64,000 nt of DNA from Litsea cubeba (GCA_012931725.1 CM022946.1:43057464-43121463), one strand, 5' to 3'. Positions 20,978 to 32,956 are shown, counted from the first letter of the stretch. Program-made: numbers and translations. The notes: generated by a model not told the origin, from the sequence alone.

Positions 20978-21742
20978 TACCGGCAGGAGTATGGCATTGA
21001 CTATGATGAGACATTTGCTCCGGTCGCCAAGATGACCACTGTGCGTACAATTCTTGTTATTTCAGCACCACGCTGATGGCCTCTTTATCAGATGAATGTC
21101 AAGAATGCCTTCCTACACAGATTTAAAAGAAGTGTACATGCGTCTTTCTCAAGGCTATGACTCTACTTCTAAAAATGAGGTGGCAAAGCTCCGTCGCTCC
21201 TTGTATGGACTTAAACAAGCACCCAGAGCTTGGTTTGAGAAATTTCGGGCTACTCTACTTCACCTTGGATTTGCTCAAAGTCCTTATGATCCGTTGCTCT
21301 TCATGAGTAAAACTGCTCAAGCTACCACCATACTTCTCGTATATGTGGATGATATCATCGTCACGGGCATTCACAGTAATATGATCCAGTGTCTTTAATC
21401 CTCACTTCAAGCTGCATTCCATATGAAATATCTGGGTCCGTTAACATATTTCTTGGGACTTGAGGTTCAACAGTCCAGGAGGGGACTGTTTCTACATCAG
21501 CAGAAGTATGCTACTGACCTGGTTGACCTTGCTGTCCTCAAAGAGGCCACACCTATGGATACTCCATTGGAAGTAAATGTGAAACTCAGGAAAGATGATG
21601 GGGATCTCCTATCCGACCCCACATTCTACAGATGCTTAGTCGGCAGTTTGGTCTACTTGACCATCACTCGACCCGACATCTCATATGCTGTGATTGTTGT
21701 TAGTCAATTCATGACAACACCATGGCATCACCATCTGGTTGC
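20978..21742 (+). pseudogene. Copia-2 reverse transcriptase/RNase H, upstream part
   Basis: Starts mid-RT at '[18 protein letters not shown]'. A stop replaces part of the next motif, and the 'NAFLH' motif is followed by a frame change. 'LYGLKQAPRAWFEKF' and the catalytic YVDD (about 21341-21352) are intact. A stop at about 21397 and a new start at 21423 follow, and 'LVYLTITRPDISYA' marks the connection domain. The frame is cut by the hAT element at 21743; the last eight bases, CTGGTTGC (21735-21742), are duplicated beyond it. Confidence 0.85.
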
Positions 21743-24700
21743 CAGGGCCGGTTCTGAATTTTTCAGGGCCTAGGGTAAGAGTAAAAATTAGGCCTCTATA
21801 TATATATATAAACTTAGTGATGGCCTTATTCATTTTTCAACCGATATCTAACTTGTCAAAATTAACTAAAATTTTAACATTCAAAGCATATAAATTCAAA
21901 CTTCAATATATAAACATTCAAAATAAAATGCTATAATGTATAAACAAGACAAATACTTGTAAGTTGTAACAATTCAATAGTTCTTTTTCATATAGCAATA
22001 AGCAACCAACAAAATAAAAATTCCTTTGCATCCTCAATAGCCAAAGCAAACATACCCATCCTACTTGAAATCCCCTTGCATCTTCAGCAACCAGCAAAAC
22101 AAAAATGTCTTTGCATCCTCAATAGCCAAAGCAAAGAACATCAACCTACTTGAAATCTCTTTGCATCATGAATGGTCAAAGCAAAACAGCAGCATCACCA
22201 TCTACAAGATAAGGTGAAAAACAAAATCACAACTAAAAAAGTATTATTGAAATGATTTTCTTCTTGCATTTTGAGAAGCAAAATCCTCAATTATGCTTTC
22301 AAATTCAAGATTTTTCTAACATCTCCTTTTCAATGGATAAGATTGCTAGCCCATTTAGCCTTTTTTGTGACATGGTAGACCTCAAGTAAGATTTCAATAA
22401 TTTTAATTTAGAAAAGCTTCTTTCTGCAGATGCTACAGTCACAGGTACAGTCAATAGTATTCTATAGGCAATCAAAATATTTGGAAAACAGTCCATATCT
22501 TTTACAAACTCTACAATTTCAAGTGTTGTGTTTACTTCTGCTGGTAAAAGAAATTGCAGCACCTGTAACTCTGAAAACAAATCATTTGCATCAACATCAG
22601 AAGACTCACCATTTCTTAAAGTAGTTTCAAGCTTCACACAACAATTTTTCAATTCATCATCACCCAATGAAGTTAACTTCTTTGAATTAAACAAGAACCC
22701 AAAAATACCTTCATATGTTTGCATTTGTTCAAATCTACTTCGTAATGAAGAAAGAGCCATATCTACTACACATATGAAATAATTGACTCTAAATGATTCT
22801 TCAACTGATTGTATTGTCTCTTTTTTAGCATTGTCATCAAATTGTTTCTTTCTATGACTTTGACTTTTTTTTTAAGGAAATTCGGGTTCAATCCCCATAT
22901 CACAAGCAATAGTTTTAGCTTCAATTATAGCAGATGCAAATCCATTTTCCCTATAATTCTCAAAAAGAGAAATGAGCCCCTCCAAAATTTTTAAAGCAAC
23001 ATCAATGCACATATCTTTAGATTGTAATTTTTTGCTGACTAAGTTAATTTTCAACAAAATATCATGCCAAATAACCATGCGTAATAAAAACTCAAAATTT
23101 TCCAGTTCATGTGTTGCTAAACTTTCTGCTTCACTTTTTACTTTAGCATCTTCACTAGTTTCTGCTACTTTAAATAAAGCTTCTTTTATTTGGGCAGATT
23201 GGTATCTTATTGCTTTAACACTCTCTACACGACTTTCCCAACGTGTAGTTGATAATGTTTTAAGAGTTAAACCATCTATATGATCCTGTAAAATCTTCCA
23301 ACGCTTTGTAGAATTAGCAAAAACACAATAAATGCGTTGAACCACCCCAAAAAATGATTTCGCTTTCACACAACAGTTTGCCATATCACATAGTGTTAAA
23401 TTAAGAGAATGACAACCACATGGCATGAACAAAGTTCTAGGATTTATTTCAAGTAATCTTTTTTGTATACCTTGATTTTTCCCTTTCATATTAGAGCCAT
23501 TATCATAACCCTGTCCTCTCACATCATCAATTTTAAGACCAAGGGACTCTATGACAGATTGGAATTCAGTGAAAAGTCCTAATCCTGATGTATTTTTCAC
23601 AATTAAAAACTCTAAAAAGTACTCTTCTATTTTAACTGGACTACTTGACACATCCACACACACCATATTATCAAAGTCATTTGTTCATTGTGACTTGAAT
23701 CAGGAGTGCAATCAAGTATCACTGAAAAATATTTTGCTTGTTTGATTTTCTCAATGATGACTTTTGATGCCAGCAAAGATATCAGCTCATTTTGAATGTT
23801 ATGGCTAAGATAGTGATAATGAATCTCGTCGTTTTGAATTTGTCGAATATGTTCACGCATTATTGGATCAAATTCTGCAACCATTTCCAATATACCCAAA
23901 AAATTACCATTATTTTCTTCATAAATTCTCTCTTTTGTTCTACGGAATGCAATATTATTTTTAGCAAGACATTTGACAACAGAAATTATTCTTACCAAAA
24001 CACGTTTCCAGTGTTCCTTCTCTCTCCTAATTTGTTCCTGTATGCCTTTATCAATTATTTCATTTTTTTTTTCAATCTATTATGTAATTCAATCCAAGAA
24101 CTCATGTTAGTTATGTGTTTAGTGCTATTTTCATGTTGTTTAAGCCTCTCACTAAGATGTTTCCAATCTCTAAGTCCTTCATTTGCTAATTGGCTTCTAC
24201 TACACATTGTCTTAAACAACTTACAACAGAAACAAAATACCTGATCCAATTCCTTTGAGTATACTAGGCATTTTCTATCCTGAGTCTCTCCATTTGGTAA
24301 CTTTCTCATGTAATACGTTGAGGAAAAATGTCTAAAGTTTTCATCCCTAGGAAATTTGATATTATTATCTCTTGCAGGACCTTTTTCCACAAGTAAAGCT
24401 CTCATTTTTTATCAAGATTATCCCAAATTCTAGGATCACAAAAGTTTGAAGGAAAACTTGGTTCTACACCCTCAGGTTCAATGTTTTCATTATTACAAAG
24501 ATGATCAATATCTTCATTCTCAACATGTTCATCTTCTTCACCTAAGTCACCTACATGTTCATTAAAATCATTCTCAGTTCCTACTAATTCTTCCACATGA
24601 TTTTGTTGTTTAGATTCATTGACTAAATCATTATCAATTCCTACAAATTCTTCAACATGATTTTGTTGTTTAGATTTATTGACTAAATCTTCAGTTGAGT

Positions 24701-25334
24701 TATCAAGTGAACTATTTGTTTTATTAAGAAAAAATTTATCTAGAGCTCCAGTTTGAGATTTAGTTAATTCTTCTCTGTCTCCTTTTCTTTTTCTTTTTTG
24801 ACTTCCAGATGGTTGTTTCTTAGGGAACATTGCTACTTGAAAACAGAAACAGTATAAGTAAAACCAATGCAATTTTAATACTTAAAAGAATAAATAAAGA
24901 ACAACATAACCTGGAATTTGAGAAATCCCCCTCAACGGCAGCCCTAGACAAGGTTGTTTGGAGAAAAAAGATAGAGAGAGACTGCCTGAACTCAACCCAA
25001 ACTGGCCGCTGGCCCGGATCTAGAAACTAGGCCCAAGTCCAACTGTCCAAGTGATGTTGGCCCACAGAGTAATGAATTCTGGCCTTTCTTGCTCGTGTTC
25101 TGTGCGCAGAACAAAGGGTCAAAACTCAAAACCCTTATTACTTTTCTTTTTCGCTATGTCAATCAGTCAATGCCTCAATGGATGGCGGGAGTGAAAACTG
25201 AAGACTGAAGAGCGCAGGCGGCAGGGCAAGGGCTGTGGTGAGTGGTGACTGGTGACGACGGCAGCATGTACTCCTCCGGTCCGGTGTCAGGTACCTTCTC
25301 CCAGTTCTCCGCCTCGCTGCTGCTGCTTCTTCTT

Positions 25335-25375
<41 letters not shown>

Positions 25376-26038
25376 TGATTCAATCAGAGAGGAGGGGCTG
25401 AGATCGGCGAGATGGTGTTGATGCCATCATGCCAAAGGCGTGATGATGATGAATTGATGATGATGGCCCCTTGCTGATGCGATGACGGGGTCCGGGGATG
25501 GAGAAGATTGAAGAACTGAAGATTGAAGAAGCGGCTGGAGGTCGGCGGCGGTGCTGGGCCGCGGGCGATACTTGGTTTCTTTCCTCTTCGTTTGTCTCTT
25601 CTTCTCAGATCTGCTTTTTGGTATGGATGGAAGAGCTCGATTTGGTGTTTGGGGGGGGGGGGGGTGTTGAGGGGTCGGGAATTGGGGGACAGTGATGGCT
25701 ATTAATACCAGAGAGCAATTTCTTTTTTGGGTTGTTGTTTGCTAGTTTATGGAGAATAAAACAATGGGTATTGGGTAGAGGAGATAAATAAAGCGATAGA
25801 TGGTGGGTTGTGGAGAACGAAGAGTTGCAGTTGCAGATGGTTAATGCGTTTTTTGGGATTTGGCGTTGGTTGGTTAATGTGTTTACCGTTAAGTGGTCGA
25901 TAATTATGAATTAAATTGGGATTTGGCGTTGGATATGGGTTAAGGTTTTTTTAAGTTGAAAACCTGGAGTTTTTGGGCCCCCCTGAAAAAAGGGCCCGGG
26001 GCGATCGCACTTCCAGCCCTTGGCCAGGGCCGGCCCTG
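21743..26038 (-). mobile_element. hAT transposon (ZMYM1-like family), full length
   Basis: The 4296-bp element begins CAGGGCCGGTTCTG and ends CAGGGCCGGCCCTG (inverted: matching at 12 of 14 positions). The exact 8-bp duplication CTGGTTGC at 21735-21742 and 26039-26046 is the hAT hallmark. It interrupts the Copia-2 RNase H frame cleanly: removing the element and one duplication restores the reading across the site. The transposase lies on the minus strand and occupies 22305-24830. The 1.2 kb between its start and the right terminus is GC-richer and holds a long T run (25330-25370) and a G run (25650-25663). Confidence 0.95.
22305..24830 (-). pseudogene. hAT transposase, frameshifted
   Basis: Begins MFPKKQPSGSQKRKRKG (start at 24830), with an acidic repeat-bearing N-terminus. 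A TTF-type zinc finger follows (about 24100-24330: 'CFCCKLF', then 'HENSTKH'), then the DUF4371-like region and the RNase H-like catalytic core ('[18 protein letters not shown]' with the first acidic residue, 'MPCGCHSLNL', 'TTRWESR'). The C-terminal hAT dimerisation domain is clear ('VPVTVASAERSFSKLKL..LRSTMSQ', about 22330-22440). The frame is broken near 24405, 24060, 23670 and 22875, each time inside an A run or a GT repeat. The protein would cut and paste the element; as written it cannot be made whole. Confidence 0.9.
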
Positions 26039-26350
26039 CTGGTTGCTGTCAAAAGGATCATTTGGTACATTCTTGGTGCCCCGACTCGTGGATTGTTTTT
26101 TCTAGTTGGCATACCATTGACACTTACTGCTTATTCTGATGCTGACTGGGCCGGATGCCCGGATACTCGCAGATCCACCACGGGCTGGTGTATGTATTTA
26201 GGTGAATCACTCATTTCATGGAAATGCAAAAAGCAAGAACGAGTCTTAAGATCCTCCACTGAATCTGAATATTGTGCTATGTTCGCTGCTTGTTCCGAAA
26301 TCCTTTGGCTCTGTGGCTTCCTTACAGATCTTGGTTTTCCTCAGACCTCA
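26039..26350 (+). pseudogene. Copia-2 RNase H, middle part
   Basis: Resumes after the hAT element with 'LVAVKRIIWYILG', then 'YSDADWAGCPDTRRSTTGW', 'LISWKCKKQ' and 'SSTESEY'. It ends 'LTDLGFPQTS' at 26350, where a solo LTR interrupts. The last five bases, CCTCA (26346-26350), recur at 27726-27730. Confidence 0.88.
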
Positions 26351-27725
26351 TGATGCAGGACAAAATGAAAGCTAATCTAAATGATGTAAGATGAGATCAA
26401 TAACAATAATAACAATTATAATGAATCAATTGAAATAGGTTGACACATCATTCCATGCTGAAATCCACTTAGTTAATTATGAGGAAATCCAATTCTTGTT
26501 ACAGTCCTAATTTAGGCCCTCAAAGAATCGAGGAAGGGACCAAGTGGAGAGTAAGAACCTCCACCTTGCTTAGGGATCTGCCGAGTCAAGTAAATGACCA
26601 AGATCCTTGAGGATTTGAAGAACAGCCAGGCTCAATTTGGGGTAACAATTGAATAGTAGTGGACTGAATATGGTTTTAAATGAAATTCAGGTTTAATTCA
26701 ATACACCCACAACTTTATAATGTTAGGCTTGAAATTCAGAAGTGAAAACATGAATTAAATGGGCTGTAATGGGTTGAAACCAGATCAAGTACTTCCCATT
26801 CTAGATCTATTGCTGGTTTGATCAGATCTAAAGGTTTGGGGGGATGAACAATTGTGATTGATTGATGGATAAGGGGCTGGTTGGAGGGCTGCAAGGGTTT
26901 AATGGTGTTGATTGGGATTTGGGTTGGATCTAGGATTCCACCATGTGAGTAGATCTAAATCTGGATGGGCAAGAAAGTGTGAGATGTGTATCAAAGGAAA
27001 GGGAAAAAAGTTGAGATAAATACCTTGGGGATGAAGATAGTGTAATATCTTGGCTTCGCACCAAACTCCCCTTCGCGGGCGAGAAGAAGATCCTGCAAGT
27101 GAAATCTCAAGAAGGCCTTTGGAAGAAAATAATTATTCATTCATTATTCCTTCTTTTCCAAGAGATACAACTTTAATAATGAGTAATAAGAGAACCCTAG
27201 AAACCAATGGTTCATATTAAAACATTTAGATCTTGTCTCATAAAATAAAACCAAACAAATAAAATAAATAAGACTAACAAGTGGCTGTCGACAAGGTGGA
27301 AAAGGGGCTGCCTTGCGCATGGGGATTTGTGCGCAAGTCTTGTGCACGCATCCCTTGCAAAGGACTTTAAGTTATGCGCACCCCCCCCCCCGGCCCCTCT
27401 TCTTATGTCTTTAGTTTTAAACTCTTTAATTTCCTTGGGTCCCTTGCCAATCTTTAAATCTTCATGATGACTCCACAATTGCTCATCTCCTGTGGACCAT
27501 CCAAGTATGGGGTCTTCCGCGGGTCCACCACCGGAGGCCTTCCGCACGCTCGGATCAAGATCCAACGGTGTATCTTCGCCCAAAGGTTGATCCAACGGTA
27601 GATCTTCACGATTATGATGTATCAAGCCCATGAAAAGTTGATCCAGCCACAAGGAAGCCTTATCAACCATTTTCTTCTTACGCCTTTGGTATTTCTTTCC
27701 ATATCTGGAGTTGATGTCCCCATCA
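26351..27725. mobile_element. Solo LTR, about 1.4 kb, unknown family
   Basis: 1375 bp beginning TGATGCAGG and ending CCCCATCA, flanked by perfect 5-bp repeats CCTCA (26346-26350, 27726-27730). Removing it joins 'GFPQTS' to 'APPLHADN', the expected Copia RNase H reading, so the boundaries are secure. There is no internal gag or pol. The length suggests a gypsy LTR; orientation is unknown. A run of C at 27381-27392 and a minus-strand frame (27670-27212) of no recognised family lie inside. Confidence 0.75.
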
Positions 27726-27985
27726 CCTCAGCTCCCCCACTTCATGCAGACAATACTAGTTCCATCCGTATCACTGAGAATCCAGTTTTTCATGAACGTA
27801 CGAAGCATATTGAGGTGGATTGTCATTTTATTCGAGATGAATATGATCATAAGGTCATTAGTCTTCCACATGTCTCGAGTGAACTCCGACTTGCAGACAT
27901 CTTCACCAAAGGACTGCCTCGGCCACGTCATGAGTTCCTGATTAGCAAATTGCTACTAGTTGACCAGCATCAATTTGAGGGGGGA
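27726..27985 (+). pseudogene. Copia-2 RNase H C-terminus and polypurine tract
   Basis: Reads 'APPLHADNTSSIRIT', 'VFHERTKHIEVDCHFIRDE' and 'LADIFTKGLPRPRHEF', the C-terminal end of Copia RNase H, ending at the purine tract TTGAGGGGGGA before the 3' LTR. Confidence 0.9.
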
Positions 27986-28259
27986 TGTTAGCACCATTTG
28001 ACCCAAGGCCCATGTACAATAGGCCCATACTCATATATCACGTGGGATTAGTTGACTCATCACCAATCTGTTTATATTCTCATTCCATGTATAGAAGATT
28101 GTAATTTAGATTCTTTATATTCTTTCCTCATGCATAGATTGTAATTGCCTAATTGCCTTGATTAAGGCTAGTAATCATTATAAGTAAAGCAAGGACTGAT
28201 TGATTAGATCATCCAATTCCAAAGCTTCTTCCCTTCATCTTAAAGTTCTGGATCTGACA
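27986..28259 (+). repeat. Copia-2 3' LTR
   Basis: 274 bp from TGTTAGCACC to GGATCTGACA. Compared with the other two copies it has a duplicated TTGCCTAA phrase (28146-28155). It is flanked on the right by TGCCC. Confidence 0.92.
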
Positions 28260-28292
28260 TGCCCAACCTATTATATTTCTCATCAATCCAAA

Positions 28293-28295
<3 letters not shown>

Positions 28296-28343
<48 letters not shown>
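28296..28343. repeat. (CT)n microsatellite
   Basis: Uninterrupted CT repeat of about 48 bases in pyrimidine-rich intron. Confidence 0.95.
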
Positions 28344-28345
<2 letters not shown>

Positions 28346-28978
28346 CACCACGCCCAACCCCTCTCTTACATATGCTTCTCTCAGCCTGAGTGCACTAACA
28401 CGCCCAAGCCTATCTCATAGCCCCCCTCCCTCTTCCCCCTCTCTCCTCCTCTCTCATCTCAACTAACACAACCAGAAGATAAAATAAAAGGAAGGAAAGG
28501 AAAACAACCTAGGGTTTGTGGATAATTGACGCGAGATAGCATTAACAAGGAAGTAGACCAATGCCGACGTACCAAAGGTTAGTAAACAATTAGGATTAAA
28601 TTGACCATGCATGATTCCTCCTTTGTTTGTATTCAATTCAATTCTAGAAACTTGTTCTAGTTATAGGATCATGTTGAAAATCATCTCCAACCCTAATTAT
28701 AAGATGGAATGGGAGTATGGGACTCAAAATTGGGTTTGATGTAAACAAGGGAGATGTGTGTTGGCTGTGGTTCTCTTGGGGATTCCCCTTGACCGAACAG
28801 CATGGGACCACTTCCCACGGTGATTTGAAGCTTTTCCATCATGGTTACTTGGTCTTGGGGTTTTTAATCACTTGATGTATTAGGCTTTGTCTTATTTTGA
28901 TGCTTGGACCTAGATTTGGAGATCCATAAAGTGTGCAATGACGTAGAATTTAGGCCTTTGTTCAGGAATTGATCTCCT
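28344..28978 (+). other. Intron, no feature recognised
   Basis: Pyrimidine-rich to about 28465, then ordinary AT-rich intron. No exon or element end seen. Confidence 0.4.
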
Positions 28979-29267
28979 GGGCCTGTTTGGCAATTTACTA
29001 GGTTAGTAAAAGTAATGTAAAGCCTCTATTTTTCAGACAAGTTGTCACATCAAAAGTTCAAATCTTTAAATCCCCCTTTTCTTTTAAAAAAACAAAGCAA
29101 AAACGCAACTAAAAGGCCAAAAAACACTCACTTTTTTACCCAAAAAGTCGAAAAGATTCCATACCAATCCACTAAAGACAAAATACCATCATAGGCCATT
29201 CATCTTTTATTCTCTTTTGATTTGATGCTTTACATTACTTTTACTTTAATAGTAAATTGCAAACACC
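28979..29267. mobile_element. MITE, about 289 bp, GGGCCTGTTTGGCAA ends
   Basis: The left end GGGCCTGTTTGGCAATTTAC and the inverted right end GGTGTTTGCAATTTACTA form terminal inverted repeats. A-rich interior with AAAAAGTC phrases shared with the MITE at 11905-12191. No certain target duplication. It would depend on a Harbinger-type transposase in trans. Confidence 0.65.
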
Positions 29268-29752
29268 TTAATGGTTTTTGAATTGGTTTTTATAAGTTCT
29301 ACTTCTATATGTGAATCACCTTGGAAACCCTAGGAAATGATAGAGATGGATGCCAAACTAAAAGAAACCTCAAAAATTTGAACCAAAGGCTTGGCCGTGG
29401 GGTCCCATTGGGCTTCCCCCGTTGGCTGTTCACCATGAGATTATGTCTGGTTGTTTCGGGTCTTTTCCATTGTGTTTGTTAGTTTTTAGGGTTTTTCACA
29501 TTCGATCCTTCTAGAATTTGTTAGATTTTGATGTTTCCAACCTCGTTTGCCGAATTTGAGATTCTATTAATTGTGTTTGGATTTTATTGTAACAATAGGT
29601 ATCAATTAGGGCTTTGTTCTATTCTTGTTTTATCAATTTGTGTGTAGGACATCTTAGAATCAAAAGGGATGATGTCAACTTGCCTTAATTTCAGTAATTG
29701 TGATTAAATCAAGGGATTAAAGGCTTGTGGCGACCCAATCATTGGTTGAGGT
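29268..29752 (+). other. Intron, no feature recognised
   Basis: AT-rich. Its last nine bases GGTTGAGGT (29744-29752) are the near-duplicate of those after the next element. Confidence 0.4.
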
Positions 29753-30157
29753 CATAGTTGTCAATATCGTGTCGGACCCCATTTCAGTCTGGCCTCCAAA
29801 ATGAAAAGTTTCAGTCGATTCGGAATTTCGGAAAAACTTTTTGTAATTACATTTCGGGGAAATATAAAAATAATGTGTAGAAAAATAAAAAATAAAAAAA
29901 ATAAAAATTGAATTAATCTATTATAGTAAAACTTTTTGGAATTTCATTCTGGGGAAATATAAGAAATACAATGTATATATATGTTTAAAAAATTAAAAAA
30001 AAAATTAATTATGTAAAATACCATTCCGGCCGAAATGTGACTTTTTGGCCGATATTTAAAATGAAAAGTTTTATATGAAATTTCGTTTCAGCCACTTGAC
30101 CGAAACAAAAAATATCGGCCTTTTCGGCAGCCGAAACAGTACGGAATTAATAACTAT
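29753..30157. mobile_element. Mutator-like foldback MITE
   Basis: 405 bp with the left end CATAGTTGTCAATATCGTG and the inverted right end ATAGTTATTAATTCCGTACT. Subterminal repeats of CGGAATTTCGG/CCGAAAT type fold on each other. Flanks GGTTGAGGT (29744-29752) and GGTTGAGCT (30158-30166) match at 8 of 9 positions, the duplication length of Mutator-like elements. Non-coding. Confidence 0.65.
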
Positions 30158-31564
30158 GGTTGAGCTTGGTCGACCACTATGGATTTAGGGATCCTTAGTG
30201 AGATATGGATTTTTGGCATCATCAGGTTTGATTTTAGGGTTAGGACACTTGTAATTAATGCTTTGACTTGAGGATTTTGTCTACTTGCCTACTTGTTGAT
30301 TTATGATTAAGTTTTTTGTTTTAATCATGCTTACCTAGTGCCCTAGTGTATTTTGTTAGAAACCCTTGTTTTGTGATCTTAGATTTGAGTTTCGAATTCA
30401 ATATCCTTGTTTGTGATGTAAATCTTTGGGCTGCCGAGCCATGGTCAGAAGTCCATTATAAGGTTGGATTACTATGAATTCTATGTTCTTTGAACTCTAG
30501 TTACAATACTAGCCATTAATCTAAAATAAAACTGATATATGATGTAGTCCTAGCATTTGAAGCAATAAATATAGGAACACTGAAAGAACCTTCCCTTTAG
30601 TGAATTAAGGAAAGACAATTACAGAAAATACTCCCTTCTAATTTCGTTATTCCCTTCTACCCTCCTAGAAGTGTCGTTATTTGCCCAATACAATTTAGAA
30701 CCACGCAAGCTTGAGCTTGTTGGAGAAGTAATTGAATAACCTATCCATCAGATCAAAATTTATGTCATTTGGATATTGTTCGACATCTTAGGTTCAACTA
30801 TATATTAGAAACCTCAAAATAACCTTGACTGCTGTCATTCCACTAAAATTCGTAGCAATGAGGCCCACTGGACTGGGCCAGTTAGGTCTGCTCCAAGTCT
30901 GCTAGCCTGGTGGTTCTCTGGTTTAGGCCCTGCTCCCAGAATCTTGGGTCCCAATGTGTCCAAGGGCCCTCAAGTTGAACCTGGAGATCCTAACTTCTAT
31001 TATAATATATAAAAGCAGGTGCATAGGTCACAATAGGGCCTTCCATGTTTGAATCATCCGAACTGCATTCGGAGTAGTCTTAGATTTGTTCATAAAAAAC
31101 TAGATTTTGATCTCTGGTTAATGGATCGGAATCGAGATGCATTGTTTAATGGGTTAAAGCATCATTAGAGGTAGTTTGCAATAAATGTTTTGTTTGGTGA
31201 TTCAGTTCATTTTAGATTAGAAAATAGAAACACCTTGACCTCAACGTGATATTGCAAGCTTTGGAAATGATTTGCATGATTTAGTAATTTCATTTGTTCT
31301 TATTTTTTTCACTTTTATTCTATTCTTTTTTAATAGTACTTATATTTTATTCATATTTTAAATTTTCTTTAACAATTTATTTGTTGAGGCTTGTGTGCCT
31401 TAAATCTGTGTATTGTTCTTTAGGTGCATGCATCGAGTTTTGTTTTGGGAATTAGGGTTCTATTTTCATTTGTTTTTATCCCAATGTTTTTTTTTTCCCT
31501 CATTTCTGTGTTATTTTATTTATTTATTTTTTGTTTTATACAAGTATAGCTTAGATCCCTGCAA
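30158..31564 (+). other. Intron, no feature recognised
   Basis: About 1.4 kb of intron with no coding frame, repeat boundary or RNA gene that I can recognise. Confidence 0.4.
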
Positions 31565-31589
31565 TATATATATATATATATATATATAT
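31565..31589. repeat. (TA)n microsatellite
   Basis: Uninterrupted AT dinucleotide run of about 25 bases. Confidence 0.95.
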
Positions 31590-32956
31590 GGGTAATTCTC
31601 CAGAATGCCGCATTTGGAAAGGGGCGTTTTTGCCCTCTTTCATTAATCCAATCGACTAATGCCACATCAGTTGCTGACATTTAATACAAAGAAAAAGAAA
31701 CAATCCAGTGAGAAGGGTCGTAGCAATCTTTGACATTTAATACATTTAATACATTGGCAAATCACCTACCGTCCCTATAATGAGTGTTATCAGCAATCAA
31801 GGAAATAATCACATTACAGTGAGTTTCTTTCTTTGCCTGGTCCAATAATCAAGTGAGAAAGGTTGTAGCAATCTTTGACTTTTGATTGAGAGGAGTTGTC
31901 CATGCTGGAGCTGTAGCAGCTTGCAAAGAATCTGGGTTGTCATGGATATCCTTTGAATTCCTTTCCTTTTGTTCACCAAAATCTATGTCAGCTGGAGTGG
32001 ACATTTTGTATATTGGAGTAGAGTCTGGACACCTTGGATACTACTTTTGATGCATTTGATGTGTTGGGATGACATGCATGACCTGTCCTTCTGTTGGATC
32101 TCAATGGCATGTCTCATGGGCTAGACATCGTTGGGTTGAACCCCCTGGATCATGCCAGGCTGGATTATGATCACGAGCTGACCCATCTGACAACTTGAAG
32201 CCCTTAAAATCCACTATAAAATTGAAGTGAAGATAAAAAAAAAAAAAACCAACACACACATGAAGCACCTTTTAAAAAGTGAACCTCAATTTTGTTCTAG
32301 ACGATGGGGCCCAACTTTGATCCATTCAAATCAAAATCGTCATATGACCTCACCCAAGTTTGGAAGTCATCTTGGGTCTCTCTCCACAGGGTTTTTTTTT
32401 GGGTAAATCTCCACCATGGGATTGAAGTGGGTCCCATGCATATATATTCTAACCTGAGGTACTACTCTGCACACATCATAGATATAGGGCCAATATTAGA
32501 AAAAAAAAAAAAAAAAAAAAAACACAAGGAGCAGCCTCATTTAAAAAAAAAACCTCATTTTTGTTATCTATGGTGAGCCCAACTATGATCAATTCCAATC
32601 TCAAACCTTATTTGACAATCACATTGTTCATTTGTACTCTTCTCAGTGGCATTATTTTAGAGACAAAATTTAAGAGTTTTAGAAGAGTTTTAGTGTTAAT
32701 CTCATGCATTTGTTGTGAGAAAAAATAGGGGCCATATGGAGAAAAAGTAGGAGCAATTCGTTAGCCCTTTTGAGAGAGGGTGGGAGAGAAAAAATAGGAG
32801 CCATTTAAGCCATTTGCTTTCCTCTTTTTCCAAATCACCACAATCAATGCAGATAACCACAATCAATGCAAATACAACTCATTCCTATTTGATTGGTTAA
32901 AAGGAAGAGGCGTTCCTCTTTTAAAAACGCCCGTGCATCACCTAGCGTTCCCAATA
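31590..32956. mobile_element. Possible non-autonomous TIR element
   Basis: GGGGCGTTTTTGCC near the left (31620) and an inverted GGGCGTTTTTAAAAG-like block near the right (32915-32932) suggest inverted ends, and CCAATC-type phrases lie inside each. No target duplication is found and the boundaries are approximate. The interior has A runs at 32237-32248 and 32500-32521 and GGGCCCAAC phrases, with no gene. Confidence 0.3.

Larger units (their letters stand above)
14191..28259 (+). mobile_element. Copia-2, old LTR retrotransposon hosting three later insertions
   Basis: The outermost element of a nest. Its 5' LTR starts TGTTAG at 14191, is cut by Copia-1 after six bases, and resumes at 19799, ending at 20049 next to a primer-binding site TGGTATCAGAGCC. 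The 3' LTR is 27986-28259 after a GAGGGGGGA polypurine tract. Between them lie a leader (20050-20569), a rearranged segment with an extra LTR (20712-20977), RT/RNase H sequence (20978-21742), a hAT element (21743-26038), more RNase H (26047-26350), a solo LTR (26351-27725) and the RNase H end (27726-27985). Gag, protease and integrase are missing. Flanks TGCCA/TGCCC are an imperfect duplication. Confidence 0.8.

Noticed and set aside
25159..25705. Frames in the right end of the hAT element
   Set aside because: They run through the long T run and G run in the 5' non-coding part of the transposon and do not belong to the transposase.
26356..27711. Alternative boundaries for the insertion in Copia-2 RNase H using TGATG repeats as target duplication
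   Set aside because: The CCTCA duplication with TG...CA ends (26351-27725) restores the expected RNase H reading, whereas the TGATG option leaves extra codons and no LTR-like ends.
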